A program made the position numbers and the translations under genes. From CAYOLL01 sp964404765 [NCBI: uncultured Gemmatimonadota bacterium] (GTDB lineage: Bacteria > 4572-55): DNA of 18,781 nucleotides. How positions within the stretch are numbered: the first letter of the stretch is position 1; every line of letters begins with the position of its first letter. The notes under the pieces are model-generated. The model worked only from the letters and a program-made list of their open reading frames with translations. It was not told the DNA's origin and did no database searches. This document shows positions 14,851 to 18,781 of the stretch, in pieces. The DNA lies in assembly GCA_964404765.1 (NCBI GenBank), contig CAYOLL010000117.1, forward strand, positions 1-18,781, written 5' to 3'.

Positions 14851-14874
14851 AACCTTGCGAAGCTTCGCAAGGTT
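14851..14874. repeat. Perfect 24-base palindrome upstream of the urea transporter fusion gene
   Basis: AACCTTGCGAAG is followed directly by its reverse complement CTTCGCAAGGTT, with no loop. T-rich sequence (TGGTTTTACC) comes after. It may be a terminator-like hairpin for upstream transcripts, an intergenic repeat, or an operator for the gene that starts 49 bases downstream. Confidence 0.55.
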
Positions 14875-14922
14875 TGGTTTTACCAACACTTTTTGAGAAG
14901 TTACTAAAATTGATGAAGGATT

Positions 14923-17022
14923 ATGCGCCCGCTTCTTACAACCCTCTTTAATACTTATTCGGAGATTTTCTTCCTGCGCAGCCCGGCGGCAGGTCTGGCC
15001 ATTTTCGCCCTGACACTGCTGAATCCGAACCTGTCGGCGGCGGGCATTATGGCGGTGATAGCGGCCTATCTTTTTGCCCGCTTCATCGGCATGGGCAAGG
15101 ATTTTCTCAACTCCGGTTTTTATACCTATAATGCATTATTGGTTGGCCTGTCCCTTGGCTATTTGTTTCGGATCACGCCGCTGACCGTGTTTTTTGTGGT
15201 GATTGCCGGCATCTCCACCGTTGTTTTGACGGTTATGCTGAACAACATTTTTTCTTATTACTTTAAACTGCCCATCCTTAGCCTGCCGTTTACTATTATC
15301 AGTTCGACCGCTTATCTGGCCGCGTCGCAATACTCCAACCTCTACGTCACCGGCTTGTATCCGCAGATGTTCGCGCAATTGAGTTTGCCGCTGCCCGATT
15401 GGCTGGCCGGCTTTTTTCAGTCGCTGGGGGCCATTATTTTTTTGCCGCACGTCATTCCCGGTTTAGGTCTGGCAATTATTCTGCTTTTTTCCTCGCGCAT
15501 CTTATTCATTCTGGCCGTGTCGGGCTATTACGCCGGCACGCTGATCACCGCGTTGATGGTCGGCTCCTTTCCGCAGGCCTTCAGCCACATCCACAACTTT
15601 AACTATATTCTGATTGCCATGGCGGTCGGCGGCATCTTTCTGATCCCGTCGCCGCGCAGCTATGCCATGGCCTTGATCGGCGTGGCCATGTCGTCGATTC
15701 TGATGGATTCGGTGCTTGTCTTTTGGTCGGCTTTTGGCATTCCAGTGTTTACCGTGCCGTTTAATGTCATCTCACTTTCGTTTTTGTATGTGTTGGGATT
15801 GGTCAGTTTTCCGCTGCTGGCCCAATATCTAAAAAGCACGCCGGAAGAGACTCTGGACGATTATCTGGCCACGGTTCGCCGCTACAAAGGCACGACCCGG
15901 ACGCTAAGCCTGCCTTTTTCCGGGCGCTGGACGGTCTGGCAGGCTTTTGACGGCCAATGGACGCATCAGGGGCATTGGAAATATGCCTACGACTTTGTGC
16001 TGACAACGGACGCCCCCGATCAAAATCCCCCTAAAACGCACCGCAATGACGGCTCGCAACTGCCTGACTATTTTTCGTTTAACAAACCGGTGCTGGCCCC
16101 GGTGCGCGGGCGCGTGGTCAAAGTAATCGCCCATTTACCGGACAATCCGATTGGCCAGGTTGATAAGATCAACAACTGGGGCAATCTGATTATTATTCAG
16201 GATTACCGGGGTTTTTTTGTAGAAATTTCGCACTTTGCCCAAAACTCCATTCGGGTCAAAGAGGGCGATTGGGTGGAACGGCAAACGCTGCTGGGTCTAT
16301 GCGGCAATTCCGGCTATTCGCCCCAGCCGCACATCCATGTCCAAGTACAGGGCACAGGCGAGATCGGCTCGTATACGTTACCGTTCAGCTTTGTCAGCTA
16401 TCTTACGAAAACACCGACCGGCGGCGATTTTTTTCATGCCAACGATTTGCCGGCGGAAGACGCGACGGCCGAGCCGGTTTTCCGTGATAAAAGTCTGGAA
16501 ATCAAAACATCGTTCATGCTGGATGATGTGTATCGCTATGAGATTTGGCAGGACGGACGACGCAACGGCGAGTTGTCCCTGACCGTGCGCATGGCGCTTG
16601 ACGGCACATTCTACTTCGACTCCGGACGCGGGCAACTGTACTTTGGCATTTACGAAGACACATTTTATATGTACCGACTGGATGGCCAGGATGCCTGCCT
16701 GAAGGCCCTGTTCATGGCCCTGCCGCGTTTACCGCTGACCGGCAAAGTTGGCCTGGTCTGGCGTGACTATCTGCCGGTTGGCCTGGCTGCACGCGGGCTG
16801 AACAAAGCCGGACTGCAGTTCCTAAGCTCGTTCTACCATGACATCGCCATTGTCGAAGCGGAGCTCACCTGCGCCAAGCCCGATGTCATCGAAGGCACAA
16901 TCCGCTCCACCGCGTTGAATTTGAACCGCCGCACCTGCGTAGAGTTGGACGAGCAAGTCGGCTTTAAAACCATCCGCGTAGATGGCCTGGAGCTGCGGCG
17001 AATGACGGGAAATGTACGCTAA
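14923..17022 (+). CDS. Urea transporter fused to an M23-family peptidase domain
   Basis: A 699-residue protein with two recognisable parts. Residues 1-300 are a urea transporter (PF03253): around ten membrane helices in two similar halves, with YTYNALLVGLSLG at 68-80, LPILSLPFTI at 116-125 and the matching IPVFTVPFNVI at 273-283. Residues about 330-495 are an M23 (LytM-like) domain with THQGHWKYAYDF (H348/H351, D357), ISHF (H437) and PHIHVQV (H470, H472), the usual zinc-ligand pattern. The last 200 residues are a beta-rich region I cannot assign. Urea transporters are passive channels; M23 domains cut peptidoglycan cross-links or bind them. The fusion suggests an envelope-facing sensor or anchor for the channel, which is inference. 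AAGGA is only two bases from the ATG, a short spacing, but the N-terminus looks right. No urease genes are in the window. Confidence 0.85.
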   Translation: MRPLLTTLFNTYSEIFFLRSPAAGLAIFALTLLNPNLSAAGIMAVIAAYLFARFIGMGKDFLNSGFYTYNALLVGLSLGYLFRITPLTVFFVVIAGISTVVLTVMLNNIFSYYFKLPILSLPFTIISSTAYLAASQYSNLYVTGLYPQMFAQLSLPLPDWLAGFFQSLGAIIFLPHVIPGLGLAIILLFSSRILFILAVSGYYAGTLITALMVGSFPQAFSHIHNFNYILIAMAVGGIFLIPSPRSYAMALIGVAMSSILMDSVLVFWSAFGIPVFTVPFNVISLSFLYVLGLVSFPLLAQYLKSTPEETLDDYLATVRRYKGTTRTLSLPFSGRWTVWQAFDGQWTHQGHWKYAYDFVLTTDAPDQNPPKTHRNDGSQLPDYFSFNKPVLAPVRGRVVKVIAHLPDNPIGQVDKINNWGNLIIIQDYRGFFVEISHFAQNSIRVKEGDWVERQTLLGLCGNSGYSPQPHIHVQVQGTGEIGSYTLPFSFVSYLTKTPTGGDFFHANDLPAEDATAEPVFRDKSLEIKTSFMLDDVYRYEIWQDGRRNGELSLTVRMALDGTFYFDSGRGQLYFGIYEDTFYMYRLDGQDACLKALFMALPRLPLTGKVGLVWRDYLPVGLAARGLNKAGLQFLSSFYHDIAIVEAELTCAKPDVIEGTIRSTALNLNRRTCVELDEQVGFKTIRVDGLELRRMTGNVR

Positions 17023-17028
17023 AAAAAC

Positions 17029-17130
17029 CGGAGTAGCAAGCTTCAGCTTGCCAGCGCGTGCATTCTAATGTCTTGCAAACTGAAGTTTGCTACTCCGTTT
17101 TGATATCTTGCAAACTGAAGTTTGCTACTC
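17029..17130. repeat. Inverted and direct repeats between the urea transporter fusion and the restriction gene
   Basis: GGAGTAGCAAGCTTCAGC near 17029 is the inverted partner of the GAAGTTTGCTACTCC that ends at 17096, and a T-rich GTTTTG follows, so the pair may form a terminator for the gene upstream. A 26-base unit, ATCTTGCAAACTGAAGTTTG plus CTACTC, occurs twice in direct orientation (about 17070-17095 and 17105-17130), each copy being itself nearly palindromic. The second copy lies just upstream of the restriction gene. Confidence 0.6.
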
Positions 17131-17153
17131 ACTAAAAATTGGAACCATAAAAC

Positions 17154-18781
17154 ATGAGCAACAAATTCTTCGAGCGGCCCATCCTCAACTCACCGTATGA
17201 ATACCCGGTCAAACATTGGGAATTGGACGAAACCGGCCAGCCCACCCAGCACATTTTGGAAAGAAGACGCCTGGCCAAATATGTCACGCCAATTCCCAAG
17301 CCTAAAAAACGCAAGGCCGATCAGCAACTGTTGCTGTATGACAAGCTTTCCACGCAGGAACAAGCCTATGCCGATGTGGCCGAAAACATCAACGCCCTGC
17401 GCGCCCGGGTGGATGAATGGCGGAAAATTCCCAATCCCAGGGATTGGAAAGTTACGGATGAAACCGCCCGTTTGCTGCAACATTGGCGGCAGCACAAGTT
17501 CAACAACCAGCGGCCCTTTTTTTGCCAGATCGAAGCCGTGGAAACCGTCATCTGGCTGACCGAAGTCGCGCCCCAAAGCGGCAAAAACGGCAAAGCCTTT
17601 TTGGACTATTTGGACAATGCCAATAACGACGCCAATCCCGAACTGATGCGTCTGGCGCTTAAGCTGGCCACCGGCGCGGGCAAAACCACGGTCATGGCCA
17701 TGATTATCGCCTGGCAGACCGTCAACGCCGTGCGCCATCCGGGCAGCTCGCGGTTTACCCGCGGCTTTTTGGTCGTCGCCCCCGGCATTACCATCAAAGA
17801 CCGGCTGCGGGTGTTGCAGCCCAACGATCCGGACAGCTATTATGGCAGCCGCGAACTTGTGCCCGGCGATATGTTGGACGACCTGAATCGGGCCAAAATT
17901 GTCATCACCAACTATCATGCCTTTAAACTGCGCGAACGCCTCGAACTTTCCGCCGGCGGACGGGCGCTGCTCAAAGGACGCATCGGCAACGAGCTGAATA
18001 CAGCCGAGACGGAAGGCCAGATGATCCAGCGGATTATGCCCGACCTCATGGGCCTGAAAAATATCCTCGTACTGAATGACGAGGCTCACCATTGCTACCG
18101 CGAAAAACCCAGCGCCGACAAAGACGAAGAACTCAAAGGCGATGATAGAAAAGAAGCAGAGCAGAATAACGAAGCCGCCCGCCTTTGGATTTCCGGCCTC
18201 GAAGCGGTAAATCGCAAGCTCGGTCTGACCCGGGTGATTGACTTGTCCGCAACGCCGTTTTTCCTGAGCGGCTCCGGTTATGCCGAAGGCACCCTTTTTC
18301 CCTGGACAATGTGCGACTTCTCGCTCATGGATGCCATCGAATGCGGCATTGTCAAGCTGCCGCGCGTTCCCGTCGCCGAAAATATTCCCGGTGATGAAAT
18401 GCCGATCTACCGCAATCTCTGGGAGAATATCCGCAAAGACATGCCGAAGAAAAGCCGCGGCCAGGGTGGAGAACTCGACCCGCTCAAACTCCCCACGCGC
18501 CTGCAGACTGCTCTCCAGGCCCTCTACGGCCATTACGAAAAAACCTTCCAAATGTGGCAGGAAAAGGGCATTCATGTGCCACCCTGTTTCATCATCGTTT
18601 GCCAGAACACCGCCATCTCCAAACTCGTTTACGATTTCATTTCCGGCTTCCATCGCAAAAATGAAAACGGTACCACCACGCTGGAAAACGGCCGCCTCGC
18701 TCTGTTCCGCAACTTTGATGAGACGAGCGGCAACCCGCTTCCGCGCCCCAACACATTGCTTATTGATTCCGAGCAACTTGA
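17154..18781 (+). CDS. DEAD/DEAH helicase-type restriction protein, BPTD_3080 type (partial at right edge)
   Basis: The frame opens at the ATG at 17154 and is still open at the window end, giving 542 codons of what is probably a protein of around 1000 residues. It starts MSNKFFERPILNSPYEYPVK, then HWELDETGQPTQHI, an opening I associate with the BPTD_3080 family of restriction endonucleases related to type III Res subunits. Superfamily 2 motifs are clear: motif I ATGAGKTT at 172-179, motif II DEAH at 309-312 (NDEAHHC) and motif III SAT at 365-367 (DLSATPF). The second RecA-like domain and any nuclease domain would lie beyond the window. Such proteins translocate on DNA using ATP and cut with a partner methyltransferase protecting the host; no partner is visible here, and it may follow downstream. 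The long minus-strand frame opposite it is a shadow. Confidence 0.85.
   Translation, partial: MSNKFFERPILNSPYEYPVKHWELDETGQPTQHILERRRLAKYVTPIPKPKKRKADQQLLLYDKLSTQEQAYADVAENINALRARVDEWRKIPNPRDWKVTDETARLLQHWRQHKFNNQRPFFCQIEAVETVIWLTEVAPQSGKNGKAFLDYLDNANNDANPELMRLALKLATGAGKTTVMAMIIAWQTVNAVRHPGSSRFTRGFLVVAPGITIKDRLRVLQPNDPDSYYGSRELVPGDMLDDLNRAKIVITNYHAFKLRERLELSAGGRALLKGRIGNELNTAETEGQMIQRIMPDLMGLKNILVLNDEAHHCYREKPSADKDEELKGDDRKEAEQNNEAARLWISGLEAVNRKLGLTRVIDLSATPFFLSGSGYAEGTLFPWTMCDFSLMDAIECGIVKLPRVPVAENIPGDEMPIYRNLWENIRKDMPKKSRGQGGELDPLKLPTRLQTALQALYGHYEKTFQMWQEKGIHVPPCFIIVCQNTAISKLVYDFISGFHRKNENGTTTLENGRLALFRNFDETSGNPLPRPNTLLIDSEQL

Noticed and set aside
17190-18776. A 528-codon open frame on the minus strand
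   Set aside because: It lies exactly opposite the restriction helicase frame, which has clear helicase motifs. The minus-strand product has no recognisable domain and odd composition, so it is a shadow.

Overview
The window looks like part of a bacterial chromosome of moderate GC. It has AGGAGG-type ribosome binding sites, sigma70-type promoters with TTGACA -35 boxes, many intergenic inverted repeats, and several gene families typical of repeat-rich environmental bacteria. These families are Rpn/PD-(D/E)XK transposase-like proteins, AAA-ATPase-like and DUF4143 ATPases, YVTN and beta-helix proteins with IPTL-CTERM tails, and a urea transporter fused to an M23 peptidase. I cannot assign a phylum with confidence. 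An uncultured lineage such as those near Calditrichota or KSB1 is only a guess.

Layout. Positions 277-905 hold a type II toxin-antitoxin pair, an AF2212-like antitoxin and a PIN/VapC toxin. Positions 1067-7200 hold four larger genes, all on the minus strand: a YVTN beta-propeller protein and a beta-helix CSLREA protein, both with IPTL-CTERM tails, and between them an Rpn-family nuclease and an AAA-ATPase-like/PD-(D/E)XK protein. Positions 7200-8060 carry no gene but are full of repeat copies, promoters and one orphan terminator. Positions 8062-9195 encode a second nuclease-type ATPase (AAA_14-DUF4143). From 9706 onward the genes look more like core functions: a MATE efflux pump, an NFACT/RqcH ribosome-quality-control protein, a CreD-like membrane protein divergent from it, and the urea transporter-M23 fusion. 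A large DEAD/DEAH helicase-type restriction protein of the BPTD_3080 type starts at 17154 and runs off the right edge.

The most unusual structure is a dispersed intergenic element seen four times, at about 2394-2664, 3655-3850, 7567-7650 and 7780-7960, always in minus orientation. Each copy has the end of a small reading frame (the codons for LKY), then a stem-loop, then a clean TTGACA-16/17-TA-rich promoter. In one copy that promoter is placed to drive the rpn gene. Two other copies sit upstream of terminators with no gene between, and so could make small RNAs. The same type of promoter precedes the AAA-ATPase-like gene and the DUF4143 ATPase gene. Thus all three PD-(D/E)XK-associated genes share one promoter type, and two of them share a 36-37 codon module at the 3' side.

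A second repeated unit links the two IPTL-CTERM genes: membrane-anchor codons, stop, short spacer and bidirectional terminator are all conserved. Separate leftovers of this unit lie on each side of the DUF4143 gene. Several starts were moved to sites with better ribosome binding sites (8062 TTG, 9706 TTG, 6987 ATG, 13302 ATG). All family names are from recognised motifs; no search was run.
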